Of a stretch of DNA of 64,000 bases, positions 19,272 to 29,700 are shown piece by piece. The first letter of the stretch is position 1; every line of letters starts with the position of its first letter. The notes beneath the pieces are model-generated. The model saw nothing but the letters and a program-made list of their open reading frames with translations. It did no database searches and was not told the DNA's origin. Both the position numbers and the translations under genes were made by a program. Origin of the DNA: Pseudomonas graminis (GTDB taxonomy: Bacteria > Pseudomonadota > Gammaproteobacteria > Pseudomonadales > Pseudomonadaceae); the NCBI RefSeq assembly GCF_001705435.1, contig NZ_MDEN01000060.1, positions 1 through 64,000 on the forward strand, written 5' to 3'.

Positions 19272-20159
19272 ATGAAAACCCCTTCTTATATAGGGCGCTT
19301 TGCGCCAACCCCCAGCGGTTATCTGCACTTCGGTTCTCTGGTAGCAGCCCTGGCCTCCTATCTCGACGCCCGCTCGGTCGGTGGAAAATGGCTGATGCGC
19401 ATGGAAGATCTCGACCCTCCCCGCGAGGTCCCGGGTGCCCAGGCAGGAATACTCCACACCCTCGAAGCCTACGGATTCGAATGGGACGGCGAACTGGTCA
19501 GGCAAAGCGACCGGCACGAGGCTTACCAGGCAATCATCCATCGGTGGTTCAGCCAGGGCCTCGCTTACGCGTGCACCTGTTCGCGCAAGCAACTGGAAGG
19601 CTACAACGGCATTTACCCGGGTTTTTGCCGTAATGCGGGCCACCCACCCGAGGATGCGGCCATCCGGATTCGGGTGCCTGAGCTGGAATACCGCTTCGAA
19701 GACCGGGTGCAGGGGGAGTTTCGTCAACATCTGGGGCGCGATTCGGGAGATTTCATCATTCGTCGCCGGGACGGGTTTTACGCCTACCAGTTGGCGGTTG
19801 TCCTCGACGACGGCTGGCAAGGAGTGACCGACATCGTACGCGGCGCAGATCTGCTCGATTCCACGCCACGTCAGCTGTACCTGCAAGAACTGCTGGGCTT
19901 GCCGCAACCGCGCTACCTTCATGTACCGCTGATCACCCAGCCCGATGGCCATAAGCTGGGTAAGTCCTACCGATCGCCGCCACTGCCGCCGGACCAGGCC
20001 ACGCCGTTGCTGCTCCGGGGGCTGCGGGCCTTGGGCCAAGAGACACCAGGTGAACTGGATGACGCTACACCCCGAGAGGTACTGGATTGGGCCGTTGCCC
20101 ACTGGAACGCCGATTCGATACCCCGCCTAGGTGCTATCGAGGAAGCTCGAATAGACTGA
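19272..20159 (+). CDS. gluQ: GluQ, glutamyl-queuosine tRNA(Asp) synthetase
   Basis: GluQ activates glutamate and attaches it to the queuosine base of tRNA(Asp). The 295-residue protein is a GluRS catalytic domain without the anticodon-binding part. It has the HIGH-like region FAPTPSGYLHFG (residues 9-20), a zinc site (CTC, then Tyr and Cys in YNGIYPGFC), and a KMSKS-like motif reading KLGKS. The start at MKTPSYIG follows the family; an ATG 48 bases upstream is in frame. The dksA-gluQ linkage is conserved in gamma-proteobacteria. Confidence 0.93.
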   Translation: MKTPSYIGRFAPTPSGYLHFGSLVAALASYLDARSVGGKWLMRMEDLDPPREVPGAQAGILHTLEAYGFEWDGELVRQSDRHEAYQAIIHRWFSQGLAYACTCSRKQLEGYNGIYPGFCRNAGHPPEDAAIRIRVPELEYRFEDRVQGEFRQHLGRDSGDFIIRRRDGFYAYQLAVVLDDGWQGVTDIVRGADLLDSTPRQLYLQELLGLPQPRYLHVPLITQPDGHKLGKSYRSPPLPPDQATPLLLRGLRALGQETPGELDDATPREVLDWAVAHWNADSIPRLGAIEEARID

Positions 20160-20280
20160 GCTCGCGCCACCGATTCATGTTGAGGGAGCACAAAGCTGGC
20201 GGAAACGTCGCTTGCAGCCCCATCGCCATCCGTTACCATGCCGCTCCGTCATCGTCTGGTCAGTCAACCTGGGAGGCCAA

Positions 20281-20457
20281 ATGTACATTTATCGATTGGT
20301 CCTGCTGCTGGTGGTGGGCATCTATCTGTTCTCCCCCGCCATCATGGACTGGTGGATCGACGCCACGGGCGCCTGGTACAGGCCCTACATGCTGTGGCTG
20401 ATCCTGATCGTCGTGACCTTCATTCTGCAGAGCCAACGAGATGCCGATGAGCTTTAG
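20281..20457 (+). CDS. cbrX: CbrX, small membrane protein encoded upstream of cbrA
   Basis: This 58-residue protein has two hydrophobic segments (about residues 4-22 and 38-52) and a short polar tail. It overlaps the start of cbrA by 11 bases (17 if the earlier cbrA ATG is used). GGGAGG lies before its start. In P. putida a small ORF at this position, cbrX, is co-transcribed with cbrA and its translation affects cbrA expression. The position and overlap fit; the protein's own function is unknown. Confidence 0.75.
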   Translation: MYIYRLVLLLVVGIYLFSPAIMDWWIDATGAWYRPYMLWLILIVVTFILQSQRDADEL

Positions 20458-23395
20458 CCTGACCCAGATGATTCTGGTCAGTGCCGCCTACCTGACGTTG
20501 CTGTTCGGCGTTGCCTGGGTCAGTGAGCGTGGCCTGATCCCGCGCTGGATCATTCGTCACCCGTTGACCTACACGCTGTCACTTGGCGTCTACGCCAGTG
20601 CGTGGGCGTTTTACGGCACGGTGGGGCTGGCTTACGAATACGGCTACGGTTTTCTGTCGAGTTACCTGGGGGTGTCCGGCGCTTTCCTGCTCGCCCCCGT
20701 CCTGCTTTACCCCATTCTCAAGATCACCCGAACCTACCAGCTCTCATCACTGGCTGACCTGTTTGCGTTCCGCTTTCGCAGCACCTGGGCGGGCGCGCTG
20801 ACGACCATCTTCATGATGATCGGCGTCTTGCCATTGCTGGCACTGCAAATCCAGGCCGTGGCCGACTCCATCGGCATTCTCACCCGGGAACCGGTGCGCA
20901 ACTACGTGGCCTTTGCGTTCTGCGCGCTCATCACGCTGTTCACTATCTTCTTTGGCTCGCGTCACATCGCCACCCGGGAAAAACACGAAGGGCTGGTGTT
21001 CGCCATCGCCTTCGAGTCGGTCATCAAATTGGTCGCCATCGGCGGCATCGGTCTGTATGCGCTGTACGGCGTGTTCGATGGGCCGCAGAGCCTGGAGCAA
21101 TGGCTGCTGCAAAACCAGAGCGCACTGGCGGCGTTGCACACACCCCTGCAGGAAGGCCCATGGCGGACGCTGCTGCTGGTGTTCTTCGCCTCAGCCATCG
21201 TGATGCCGCACATGTATCACATGACCTTCACTGAAAACCTCAACCCCCGCTCGCTGGTCAGCGCCAGTTGGGGTCTGCCCCTGTTTCTGCTGCTGATGAG
21301 TCTGGCGGTACCCCTAGTGCTGTGGGCAGGGTTGAAACTGGGCGCCACCACCAGCCCTGAATATTTCACCCTGGGCATCGGCATCGCCGCGCACAGCAAG
21401 ACCTTGGCGTTGCTCGGCTATATCGGGGGACTTTCCGCAGCGAGCGGACTGATCATCGTCACCACGCTGGCGTTGTCCGGCATGGCGCTGAACCACTTGG
21501 TGCTGCCGCTTTACCAGCCGCCAGCCGAAGGCAATATCTATCGCTGGCTGAAGTGGACACGGCGCGGCCTGATTGTCGCGATCATCATGGCCGGCTTTGG
21601 CTTCTATCTGTTGCTCGGCGCCAAGCAGAATCTGGCGAATCTGGGCATCGTCGCCTTCGTGGCAACATTGCAATTTCTACCCGGCGTGCTGTCGGTGCTG
21701 TACTGGCCGGCCGCCAACCGACGCGGTTTCATGGCGGGGCTCATCGCAGGCATCGCGGTCTGGACCATCAGCATGTTGCTGCCGCTGATCGGCGACTTCC
21801 AGGGGTTCTACATCCCGCTGCTGAACATGATTTACGTGCTGGATGACACCAGCTGGCACATGGCGGCCATCGCTTCTCTGGCGGCCAACGTGCTGGTGTT
21901 CACCCTGATTTCACTGTTCAGCAATCCCAGCCCCGAAGAGGCAAGTGCGGCCGAGGCCTGCGCGGTAGACAACGTTCGCCGCCCACAGCGTCGCGAACTG
22001 CACGCCGCCTCCCCCCAGGAGTTCGCCACCCAACTGGCCAAACCCCTGGGCGCGAAGGCTGCGCAGAAGGAAGTCGAACAGGCGCTGCGGGATCTTTATC
22101 TGCCATTCGACGAGCGCCGCCCTTATGCGCTGCGGCGTTTGCGCGACCGTATCGAGGCCAACCTCTCCGGGCTGATGGGGCCGAGTGTTGCGCAGGACAT
22201 GGTCGAGACGTTTCTGCCGTACAAATCCGGCAGTGAGAACTACGTCACCGAGGACATCCACTTCATCGAAAGCCGCCTCGAGGATTACCACTCCCGCCTC
22301 ACCGGCCTGGCGGCAGAACTCGACGCCCTGCGCCGTTATCACCGCCAGACCCTGCAAGAACTGCCGATGGGTGTGTGCTCCCTGGCCAAGGATCAGGAGA
22401 TCCTGATGTGGAACAAGGCCATGGAAGAGCTGACCGGCATCGGCGCTCAGCGCGTCGTCGGGTCACGGCTCGAGACCATCGTCGATCCCTGGAAGCAGCT
22501 GCTGCTGGGTTTCATCAACGTCCCTGACGAACACTTGCACAAGCAGCGCCTGGGCCTCGACGGTCAGACTCGCTGGCTCAACCTGCACAAGGCGGCCATC
22601 GACGAGCCGCTCGCGCCGGGTAACAGCGGGCTGGTGATTCTGGTGGAAGACCTGACCGATACCCAGATGCTCGAGGACAAACTCGTGCACTCCGAGCGGC
22701 TTGCGAGCATTGGTCGACTGGCTGCCGGCGTTGCCCACGAAATCGGCAACCCGATCACCGGCATCGCCTGCCTGGCGCAGAACCTGCGCGAAGAACGCGA
22801 AGAAGACAGTGAGCTGACGGAAATCAGCAGCCAGATTATCGAACAGACCAAGCGCGTCTCCCGCATCGTGCAGTCACTGATGAGCTTCGCCCACGCCGGT
22901 GGACATCAACACGCCGACGAGCCCGTGTGCCTGGCGGAGGTGGCGCAGGATGCCATTGGTCTGCTGGCGCTGAACCGGCGCAATTTCGAAGTGCAGTTCT
23001 ATAACCTCTGCAACCCCAACCACTGGGTGGACGGTGACCCACAACGTCTCGCACAAGTGTTGATCAATCTGCTGTCCAACGCCCGCGACGCATCACCCGC
23101 CGGCAGTGCAGTGCGCGTGAAAAGCGAGGCCTCCGAACACACGGTCGATCTGATCGTCGAAGACGAAGGCAGCGGCATTCCGAAAGCCATCATGGACCGC
23201 TTGTTCGAACCTTTCTTCACCACCAAGGATCCGGGCGAAGGAACAGGACTGGGCCTCGCGCTGGTCTATTCCATCGTTGAAGAGCATTATGGACAAATCA
23301 CCATCGACAGCCCGGCTGACCCCGAGCACCAACGCGGAACCCGGATTAGGGTGACCTTACCGCGACATGTCGAAGCGACGTCCGCCGTGAACTGA
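20447..23395 (+). CDS. cbrA: CbrA, sensor histidine kinase with SLC5-type transporter domain
   Basis: CbrA controls use of poor carbon and nitrogen sources through CbrB. Of its 982 residues, about 1-500 are a sodium/solute-symporter (SLC5) domain with roughly 13 membrane segments. A linker, a PAS domain (about 640-750), a HisKA domain and an ATPase domain follow. The phospho-accepting His near residue 763 is in [12 protein letters not shown]. The ATPase N, G1 and G2 boxes are visible ([27 protein letters not shown]). Either of two ATGs six bases apart may be used; the second fits known CbrA proteins. Confidence 0.95.
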   Translation: MSFSLTQMILVSAAYLTLLFGVAWVSERGLIPRWIIRHPLTYTLSLGVYASAWAFYGTVGLAYEYGYGFLSSYLGVSGAFLLAPVLLYPILKITRTYQLSSLADLFAFRFRSTWAGALTTIFMMIGVLPLLALQIQAVADSIGILTREPVRNYVAFAFCALITLFTIFFGSRHIATREKHEGLVFAIAFESVIKLVAIGGIGLYALYGVFDGPQSLEQWLLQNQSALAALHTPLQEGPWRTLLLVFFASAIVMPHMYHMTFTENLNPRSLVSASWGLPLFLLLMSLAVPLVLWAGLKLGATTSPEYFTLGIGIAAHSKTLALLGYIGGLSAASGLIIVTTLALSGMALNHLVLPLYQPPAEGNIYRWLKWTRRGLIVAIIMAGFGFYLLLGAKQNLANLGIVAFVATLQFLPGVLSVLYWPAANRRGFMAGLIAGIAVWTISMLLPLIGDFQGFYIPLLNMIYVLDDTSWHMAAIASLAANVLVFTLISLFSNPSPEEASAAEACAVDNVRRPQRRELHAASPQEFATQLAKPLGAKAAQKEVEQALRDLYLPFDERRPYALRRLRDRIEANLSGLMGPSVAQDMVETFLPYKSGSENYVTEDIHFIESRLEDYHSRLTGLAAELDALRRYHRQTLQELPMGVCSLAKDQEILMWNKAMEELTGIGAQRVVGSRLETIVDPWKQLLLGFINVPDEHLHKQRLGLDGQTRWLNLHKAAIDEPLAPGNSGLVILVEDLTDTQMLEDKLVHSERLASIGRLAAGVAHEIGNPITGIACLAQNLREEREEDSELTEISSQIIEQTKRVSRIVQSLMSFAHAGGHQHADEPVCLAEVAQDAIGLLALNRRNFEVQFYNLCNPNHWVDGDPQRLAQVLINLLSNARDASPAGSAVRVKSEASEHTVDLIVEDEGSGIPKAIMDRLFEPFFTTKDPGEGTGLGLALVYSIVEEHYGQITIDSPADPEHQRGTRIRVTLPRHVEATSAVN

Positions 23396-23417
23396 GACCG
23401 TCGAGAGAACCGAATCA

Positions 23418-24857
23418 ATGCCTCACATTTTGATCGTGGAAGACGAAACCATCATCCGCTCCGCCCTGCGTCGACTGTTGGAACGTAATCAGTACCAGGT
23501 CAGCGAAGCCGGATCCGTGCAGGAAGCTCAGGAACGTTTCAGCATCCCTTCGTTTGACCTGATCGTCAGCGACTTACGCCTGCCCGGCGCCCCCGGCACA
23601 GAGCTGATCAAGCTCGGCCAGGGCAAACCCGTGCTGATCATGACCAGTTACGCCAGCCTGCGCTCGGCCGTGGACTCGATGAAAATGGGCGCGGTGGATT
23701 ACATCGCCAAACCCTTCGACCACGACGAAATGCTTCAGGCCGTCTCTCGCATTTTGCGTGATCGCCAGACGCTGCAAAGCATGCAGGCCGAACGCGCCGC
23801 CACCGCAAAAACTGCGACGGGCGACAAGTCTGGTCCGGACAACAGCAACGGCGAGATCGGCATCATCGGCTCGTGCCCGCCGATGCAGGACATGTACAGC
23901 AAGATCCGCAAAGTCGCGCCAACCGACTCCAACGTGCTGATTCAGGGCGAGTCCGGTACGGGCAAGGAACTGGTGGCCCGCGCGCTGCATAACTTGTCCC
24001 GTCGCGCCAAGGCCCCGATGATTTCGGTCAACTGCGCAGCGATTCCGGAATCCCTCATCGAATCCGAGCTGTTCGGCCACGAAAAAGGGGCGTTTACCGG
24101 TGCCAGTGCCGGTCGTGCCGGTCTCGTGGAAGCCGCGGATGGCGGCACGTTGTTTCTCGATGAAATCGGCGAACTCCCGCTTGAGGCGCAGGCCCGCCTG
24201 TTGCGCGTCCTGCAAGAAGGCGAAATTCGCCGGGTGGGCTCGGTGCAGTCGCAAAAAGTCGACGTCCGCCTGATCGCAGCGACTCACCGCGACCTCAAGA
24301 GTCTGGCCAAAGTGGGCCAGTTCCGCGAAGACTTGTACTACCGCCTGCACGTGATCGCGCTGAAACTGCCCGCGCTGCGTGAACGCGGGGCAGACGTCAA
24401 TGAGATCGCCAATGCGTTCCTGGCGCGGCAGAGCCTCAAGGCCGGTCGTAACGACCTGCGTTTCGCGCCGGATGCCGAGCAAGCGATTAGACACTATTCG
24501 TGGCCCGGTAACGTGCGAGAGCTCGAGAACGCGGTCGAGCGCGCGGTGATTCTGTGTGAAAGCCCGGACATTTCTGCCGAGCTGCTGGGCATCGATATCG
24601 AGCTGAGCGACCTCGACGTCAACGAGTTCATCGGCCTTGCACCCCAGGCGTCAGGCTCGTCGAGCTCCACGGCTGGTGAGCCGACCGAGGACTTGTCGCT
24701 GGAGGACTATTTCCAGCACTTCGTTCTGGAGCATCAGGACCACATGACCGAAACCGAACTGGCGCGCAAGCTGGGCGTCAGCCGCAAGTGCCTGTGGGAG
24801 CGTCGCCAACGCCTGGGTATTCCGCGACGCAAGACCGGAGTGGCCAGCGAAACGTGA
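23418..24857 (+). CDS. cbrB: CbrB, NtrC-family sigma-54-dependent response regulator
   Basis: This 479-residue activator has a receiver domain (phospho-acceptor Asp52 in VSDLRLPG, Lys in AKPFD), a sigma-54 AAA+ domain and a C-terminal helix-turn-helix (about 440-475). In the AAA+ domain are Walker A GESGTGKE near 175 and the sigma-54 contact motif GAFTGA near 222. Phosphorylated by CbrA, it activates crcZ from the sigma-54 promoter found 190 bases downstream. GAGAGAA precedes the ATG. Confidence 0.96.
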   Translation: MPHILIVEDETIIRSALRRLLERNQYQVSEAGSVQEAQERFSIPSFDLIVSDLRLPGAPGTELIKLGQGKPVLIMTSYASLRSAVDSMKMGAVDYIAKPFDHDEMLQAVSRILRDRQTLQSMQAERAATAKTATGDKSGPDNSNGEIGIIGSCPPMQDMYSKIRKVAPTDSNVLIQGESGTGKELVARALHNLSRRAKAPMISVNCAAIPESLIESELFGHEKGAFTGASAGRAGLVEAADGGTLFLDEIGELPLEAQARLLRVLQEGEIRRVGSVQSQKVDVRLIAATHRDLKSLAKVGQFREDLYYRLHVIALKLPALRERGADVNEIANAFLARQSLKAGRNDLRFAPDAEQAIRHYSWPGNVRELENAVERAVILCESPDISAELLGIDIELSDLDVNEFIGLAPQASGSSSSTAGEPTEDLSLEDYFQHFVLEHQDHMTETELARKLGVSRKCLWERRQRLGIPRRKTGVASET

Positions 24858-24909
24858 GCGCATCTCCGCGCAGGCTCTGGCACGCGGGTTACGCGCCATG
24901 TGAAAAAAC

Positions 24910-24956
24910 TGTTACCTCATAAATGGTGACGTAACAAAACCGGGGCGTACGGTAAC
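24910..24956 (+). promoter_or_regulatory. CbrB-like upstream activator sites for crcZ
   Basis: TGTTAC (24910-24915) and GTAACA (24931-24936) form an inverted pair 15 bases apart. A third half-site GGTAAC follows at 24951-24956. Binding of CbrB to repeated GTTAC/GTAAC subsites upstream of crcZ is reported in P. putida. Here they lie about 90-135 bases before the sigma-54 promoter, a normal enhancer distance. Confidence 0.6.
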
Positions 24957-24974
24957 GAACCCCCGGTTTTTTTT
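24936..24974 (+). terminator. Rho-independent terminator downstream of cbrB
   Basis: A 10-base arm AAAACCGGGG (24936-24945) pairs with CCCCGG plus following T, around a 15-base loop, and ends in eight T. It would end cbr transcription before the separate crcZ promoter. It overlaps the proposed CbrB sites. Confidence 0.75.
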
Positions 24975-25043
24975 CGCCCGTGCAAAATAGCGTCAATTTG
25001 CCACACCCTTGGATTCCGCGGCGTGTAGCCTGTTTTCCAAAAG

Positions 25044-25060
25044 TTGGCACAGGTACTGCT
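25044..25060 (+). promoter_or_regulatory. Sigma-54 promoter of crcZ
   Basis: TTGGCAC-N5-CTGCT matches the -24/-12 consensus, with GG at 25046-25047 and GC at 25058-25059. Transcription should start near 25071. CbrB, encoded just upstream, is the expected activator. Confidence 0.85.
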
Positions 25061-25070
25061 ATATGTATTC

Positions 25071-25434
25071 GTACAAGAACAACAAAAATCAGTCACCCGA
25101 AACACCAACATAATAAAAACAAGACGAAACGACTCACGCATAACAAGAACAACACGGCGGAGGCGCAGCTAACTGATTCTTTTGGAGAGGCGTTGCATTT
25201 GGGACTTGTCCCGCAACCAGGCCGAGAACAACAAAAACTACCCTTAGGTAGAGCCTGAACTGGTTGGATCGATAGATCACTGCCGCACAGCGACCAAAGC
25301 AATCCGTTTGCTCTTGACTCCCGATTGGGAGGTTTCACAGGCGAAAGCCGTGAATTGGGCGGTCAACAACAATAAAAAGCCCATCAGACAATAAAAATAA
25401 GAGCACGCACTTTGGGGGAGCTTCGGCTCCCCCA
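25071..25434 (+). ncRNA. crcZ: CrcZ, Hfq/Crc-sequestering small RNA
   Basis: This 364-base sRNA region between cbrB and pcnB is the known position of crcZ. It holds six A-rich AAnAAnAA-type motifs, the Hfq/Crc recognition pattern, at about 25074-25090, 25106-25125, 25142-25155, 25225-25238, 25363-25379 and 25387-25402. It ends in a 9-base-pair hairpin with a UUCG loop (25413-25434) without a clear T run. By titrating Hfq and Crc, CrcZ relieves catabolite repression when preferred carbon is lacking. Its start follows from the sigma-54 promoter; the exact 3' end is inferred. Confidence 0.9.
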
Positions 25435-25610
25435 GTAGCATCTGCAATAAACACCGTCCTGCTCGCCCCCCTTGCACCCATTGTGCAGTCAGCCCCCAGG
25501 CGCCTATCGAGCTGCCTCCTACACCATCCCTCGACTAAATGCTAGAATCCCCGCCCATCGTGCGGTCACTCTTCGAAATTGGCCGAATATTCCTTCAAAC
25601 AGTGCCTCCC

Positions 25611-27008
25611 ATGCTGAAGAAGCTGTTCCAGTCATTCCGTTCCCCACTGCGCAAGCCGCAGCAACATGTGCGCACAACGCCTGAAGTGCTCAGCGGTAGC
25701 CAGCATTCGTTGCAACGCAATCAATTCAGCCGCTATGCGGTGAATATCGTCGAGCGCCTGCAGACTGCCGGCTACCAGGCCTATCTGGTCGGTGGCTGTG
25801 TCCGCGATATGATGCTCGGCATCACGCCCAAGGATTTCGACGTCGCCACCAGTGCCACGCCCGAGCAAATCCGCGCCGAGTTTCGCAACGCCCGTATCAT
25901 CGGCCGCCGCTTCAAGCTGGTTCATATCCACTTCGGCCGTGAAATCATTGAAGTCGCGACCTTCCGCGCCAATCACCCGATCGATGACGAAGACGAAGAC
26001 AGCAACCAGTCTTCGCGCAACGAGAGCGGGCGCATTCTGCGTGACAACGTCTACGGCACCCTCGAAGACGACGCCCAGCGCCGGGACTTCACGATCAACG
26101 CCCTGTATTACGATCCGGTCACCGAGCGCGTCCTCGATTACGCCAATGGCGTACACGACATCCGCAATCGCCTGATTCGTCTGATCGGCGACCCGCAGCA
26201 GCGTTACAAGGAAGACCCGGTGCGCATGCTGCGGGCCGTGCGTTTCGCCGCCAAGCTGGATTTCGGCATCGAGAAGCACAGCGCCACGCCCATTCGCCCG
26301 CTGGCGCCGATGCTGCGCGACATCCCGTCTGCGCGTCTGTTTGAAGAAGTCCTGAAGCTGTTCCTATCGGGTTATGCCGAGGCGACGTTCGAGATGCTGG
26401 TCGATCTCGAACTGTTCGAGCCGCTGTTCCCGGCCAGCTCCAAGGCCCTGGAATACAACCCGACTTACACCCACACGCTGATCAGCGAGGCGTTGGCCAA
26501 CACCGATCTGCGCATCAAGCAGAACAAACCGGTCACACCGGCGTTCCTGTTCGCTGCCCTACTGTGGCCTGCCCTGCCCGCCCGCGTGCTGCGTCTGCAA
26601 GAGCGCGGCATGCCGCCGATCCCGGCCATGCAGGAAGCGGCTCACGAACTGATTACCGAACAGTGCCAGCGGATCGCGATCCCGAAACGCTTCACCATGC
26701 CGATCCGCGAGATCTGGGACATGCAGGAACGTCTGCCGCGCCGATCGGGCAAACGCGCCGACCTGCTGCTGGAAAACCCGCGCTTCCGTGCCGGCTACGA
26801 CTTCCTGTTGCTGCGCGAATCCGCTGGCGAAGAAACCGACGGCCTGGGTGAATGGTGGACCGACTATCAGGACGCCAATGATTCCGGACGCCGCGACATG
26901 ATTCGTGACCTGGGCAGCAAGCCCGACGCCACCGGCCAGGGTCCGCGCAAACGTCGTCGCAGCAGCAGCGGCAAGCGCAAACGCGCTGGCGTCGACGGGG
27001 CGGAATAA
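25611..27008 (+). CDS. pcnB: PcnB, poly(A) polymerase I
   Basis: PcnB adds poly(A) tails to RNA 3' ends and promotes RNA decay. The 465-residue protein has a class II nucleotidyltransferase head (LVGGCVRDMMLG near residue 65, KDFDVATSATP near 80, RRDFTINALYYDP), an RNA-binding middle domain and a basic Arg/Lys/Ser-rich tail. The start MLKKLFQ is preferred over an ATG 72 bases upstream. A TAGAAT sequence overlaps that earlier ATG and could be the -10 box. Confidence 0.94.
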   Translation: MLKKLFQSFRSPLRKPQQHVRTTPEVLSGSQHSLQRNQFSRYAVNIVERLQTAGYQAYLVGGCVRDMMLGITPKDFDVATSATPEQIRAEFRNARIIGRRFKLVHIHFGREIIEVATFRANHPIDDEDEDSNQSSRNESGRILRDNVYGTLEDDAQRRDFTINALYYDPVTERVLDYANGVHDIRNRLIRLIGDPQQRYKEDPVRMLRAVRFAAKLDFGIEKHSATPIRPLAPMLRDIPSARLFEEVLKLFLSGYAEATFEMLVDLELFEPLFPASSKALEYNPTYTHTLISEALANTDLRIKQNKPVTPAFLFAALLWPALPARVLRLQERGMPPIPAMQEAAHELITEQCQRIAIPKRFTMPIREIWDMQERLPRRSGKRADLLLENPRFRAGYDFLLLRESAGEETDGLGEWWTDYQDANDSGRRDMIRDLGSKPDATGQGPRKRRRSSSGKRKRAGVDGAE

Positions 27009-27014
27009 CACCCG

Positions 27015-27497
27015 ATGATCGAGCGCGTTTACGTCGGCCTGGGGAGCAACCTGGCCGACCCTGCCGAACAGTTACGCGAAGCGATCAAGGCCATGGGCCT
27101 GATACCGCAGAGCAGCCTGTCGGGCGTTTCCTCCTTCTATGTCAGCGACTCGCTGTTGCCGGGTCAGCCGCGCTACACCAATGCGGTGGCTGCGCTCGAC
27201 ACCTCGCTCCCCCCGCTGGCGCTGCTCGACGCCTTGCAAGGCATCGAAAACGATCAGGGCCGCGAGCGCCTCGAACGCTGGGGGCCGCGCACGCTGGACC
27301 TCGACATCCTGTTGTTCGGCGATCGCCTCATCGATGAGCCGCGACTGAAGGTGCCGCATTACCAGATGCAGGCGCGCGCGTTTGTGCTGTACCCACTGGC
27401 CGAGCTGGCACCGGGCATCACCCTCGCTGATGGCCGCGCGCTGAATGATTTGCTTGCCCAGTGCCCGTTCGAAGGCCTGGAACGATCGCCGAGCTGA
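27015..27497 (+). CDS. folK: FolK, 6-hydroxymethyl-7,8-dihydropterin pyrophosphokinase
   Basis: FolK transfers pyrophosphate from ATP to hydroxymethyl-dihydropterin in folate synthesis. The 160-residue protein starts with the family motif YVGLGSNL, and the signature RWGPRTLDLDILLFG is at residues 88-102, including the Mg-binding DxD. It follows pcnB by six bases, so the two are co-transcribed, as in other pseudomonads. Confidence 0.95.
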   Translation: MIERVYVGLGSNLADPAEQLREAIKAMGLIPQSSLSGVSSFYVSDSLLPGQPRYTNAVAALDTSLPPLALLDALQGIENDQGRERLERWGPRTLDLDILLFGDRLIDEPRLKVPHYQMQARAFVLYPLAELAPGITLADGRALNDLLAQCPFEGLERSPS

Positions 27498-27707
27498 AGC
27501 TGTTCTGCGGGCACGCTCAAACCGGTAACACCCGGAATTGACTTCCCGCCCCCTCCTCACGAAGATAAGCGTCCCAAAGCCGGACGACCGGCCAAAAGGC
27601 GCGGATCAGGCCGTTGCAAACATCGCAAAACGACGATGTGCCTGCCTCCCAAGATGAATCACGCGTTGCTCGCCGCAGTATTCACAGCGCCTGAATGAGG
27701 ACTTTCC

Positions 27708-28508
27708 ATGCCCGATATCACCGTTACGTCCCTGCTGGCTCTGAAGCAAAAAGGTGAAAAAATCACCATGCTGACCTGCTACGACGCGACTTTTGCCCAC
27801 ACCGCCAGCCAGGCCGGTGTGGAAGTGCTGCTGGTCGGCGACTCGCTGGGCATGGTTCTTCAGGGCCACGACAGCACACTGCCTGTCACCACCGCCGAGA
27901 TGGCATACCACGTGGCCGGCGTCAAACGCGGCAACCAGGGCGCGCTGATTCTGGTGGATCTGCCGTTCATGTCCTACGCCACTCCTGAGCAGACCTTCGC
28001 CAACAGCGCCACGCTGATGCAAGCGGGTGCGCACATGGTCAAGATCGAGGGCGCGGCGTGGCTTGCCGACTCGATCCGGCTGCTGGCCGAGCGCGGCGTT
28101 CCCGTCTGTGCACACATGGGCCTGACGCCTCAGGCGGTCAACGTGCTGGGCGGCTATAAAGTGCAGGGTCGGCTGGAGTCGCAGGCGCGGCAGATGCGGG
28201 CCGACGCGATTACCCTTGAGCAGGCCGGCGCCGCGATGATTCTGCTGGAATGCGTGCCCAGCGAGCTGGCCCAGGAAATCACCCACGCCGTGAAGATTCC
28301 GGTGATAGGGATTGGCGCCGGCAGCGCCACAGACGGTCAGGTGCTGGTGCTTCACGACATGCTCGGCCTGTCGATCACCGGCCGTGTGCCCAAGTTCGTG
28401 AAGAATTTCATGGCCGGTCAGCCGGACATCCAGTCGGCGATCGCCGCGTATGTCAGCGCGGTCAAAGACGTCAGCTTCCCCGCTCCAGAACACGGATTCT
28501 CGGCATGA
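27708..28508 (+). CDS. panB: PanB, 3-methyl-2-oxobutanoate hydroxymethyltransferase
   Basis: PanB makes ketopantoate from 2-oxoisovalerate and methylene-tetrahydrofolate, the first step of pantothenate synthesis. The 266-residue TIM barrel has the Mg-binding [10 protein letters not shown] motif near residue 42, and [18 protein letters not shown] near the C-terminal part. GAGGA precedes the start. It overlaps panC by four bases (ATGA). A 210-base gap without features separates it from folK. Confidence 0.96.
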   Translation: MPDITVTSLLALKQKGEKITMLTCYDATFAHTASQAGVEVLLVGDSLGMVLQGHDSTLPVTTAEMAYHVAGVKRGNQGALILVDLPFMSYATPEQTFANSATLMQAGAHMVKIEGAAWLADSIRLLAERGVPVCAHMGLTPQAVNVLGGYKVQGRLESQARQMRADAITLEQAGAAMILLECVPSELAQEITHAVKIPVIGIGAGSATDGQVLVLHDMLGLSITGRVPKFVKNFMAGQPDIQSAIAAYVSAVKDVSFPAPEHGFSA

Positions 28509-29356
28509 ACACAGTTAAAACCGTTCGTGAGTTGCGCGCCGTCGTCGCCCGCGCACGCAGCGAAGGCAAACGCATCGCCCTGGTGCCCACCATGGGCAAC
28601 CTGCACAGCGGCCATATCGCGTTGGTCACCAAAGCCGTTCAACGCGCTGACTTCGTGATCGCCAGCATCTTCGTCAATCCGCTTCAGTTTGGCCCCAATG
28701 AAGACCTGGCGTCGTACCCGCGGACCCTGGCCGCCGATCAGGAGCAGTTGCTTCAGGCCGGGTGCCACCTGTTGTTCACACCGACGGTCGATGAAATGTA
28801 CCCCCATGGCATGGCCGATCAGACCATCGTGCGCGTGCCGGTGGTGTCAGAAGGTCTGTGTGGCGGCAGCCGTCCTGGTCACTTCGACGGCGTTTCGACG
28901 GTGGTCAGCAAGCTGTTCAACATGGTGCAGCCGGACATCGCGATTTTCGGTCAGAAGGATTTCCAGCAGCTGGCCGTCGTCAACGCACTGGTGCGTGACC
29001 TGAACATGCCCATTCAAATCATCGGCGAACCCACCGTGCGTGCCGCCGACGGCCTGGCCCTGTCGTCGCGCAATGGCTACCTGACTGAAGCCCAGCGCGC
29101 TGCAGCGCCTGCGTTGTACCGCGTCATCAAACAGATCGGCACGGCGTTGCAGAATGGCGAGCAGGATCACCAGCAGTTGATAGGCGAGGGTGTGAAAGCG
29201 CTCGAAGCAGCGGGCTTTCGTACTGATTACCTGGAGATTCGCAACGCGGTCAGTCTGCGCCCTGCGACCCCGGATGATCATGATCTGGTTGTGCTGGGCG
29301 CGGCGTTCATGGGCAAGACGCGCCTGATCGACAACCTGCATCTGGTCAAGGAATAA
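28505..29356 (+). CDS. panC: PanC, pantothenate synthetase
   Basis: PanC joins pantoate and beta-alanine with ATP. The 283-residue protein has the nucleotidyltransferase HxGH site in [14 protein letters not shown] (residues 27-40), the FGQKDFQQL region, and a KMSKS-like LSSRNGYL. It is translationally coupled to panB. The beta-alanine enzyme panD, which follows panC in P. aeruginosa, is not here. Confidence 0.96.
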   Translation: MNTVKTVRELRAVVARARSEGKRIALVPTMGNLHSGHIALVTKAVQRADFVIASIFVNPLQFGPNEDLASYPRTLAADQEQLLQAGCHLLFTPTVDEMYPHGMADQTIVRVPVVSEGLCGGSRPGHFDGVSTVVSKLFNMVQPDIAIFGQKDFQQLAVVNALVRDLNMPIQIIGEPTVRAADGLALSSRNGYLTEAQRAAAPALYRVIKQIGTALQNGEQDHQQLIGEGVKALEAAGFRTDYLEIRNAVSLRPATPDDHDLVVLGAAFMGKTRLIDNLHLVKE

Positions 29357-29700
29357 CCTGCAAACCCGGCTGAAGGACGCGCCCGGTCATGTGTAAAGCA
29401 AAAGTCACGTGATCGGATGACCATCTGCGCCTATGCTCACTGCGCAAACCCGTTGTGGAGCGCAGGCCCTGGCCTTCGCAGGGCGCTGGTGATGAACTTA
29501 GCCAGACCCGCAATGCCATACCGATACAGTTCGTGTCAGACAAGCAACTCTACTCTGTGAGAAAAAGTACCGAGCAAAGGTAAAGCAAGGCGCAGACATC
29601 GGCGTTGCCTGGGACTAGTCTCTGATGCACCCACGAATTCATGTCCAATCCTGCTTTTCAGCGTCCAAAAGGCAGTTCAAGTACAAGGAAACCCGCAGCG
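29357..29700 (+). other. 344-base gap between panC and pgi
   Basis: No gene, sRNA or clear terminator was recognised. No remnant of panD was seen in any frame by eye. The region presumably carries the pgi promoter and leader. Confidence 0.4.

Noticed and set aside
25413..25434. The crcZ terminal hairpin as a standard rho-independent terminator
   Set aside because: The stem is perfect with a UUCG loop, but no T run follows. It is kept as the likely RNA 3' structure only.
25277..25477. 66-codon minus-strand ORF across the end of crcZ
   Set aside because: It lies over the sRNA and its terminal hairpin, has no ribosome site and looks like no known protein.
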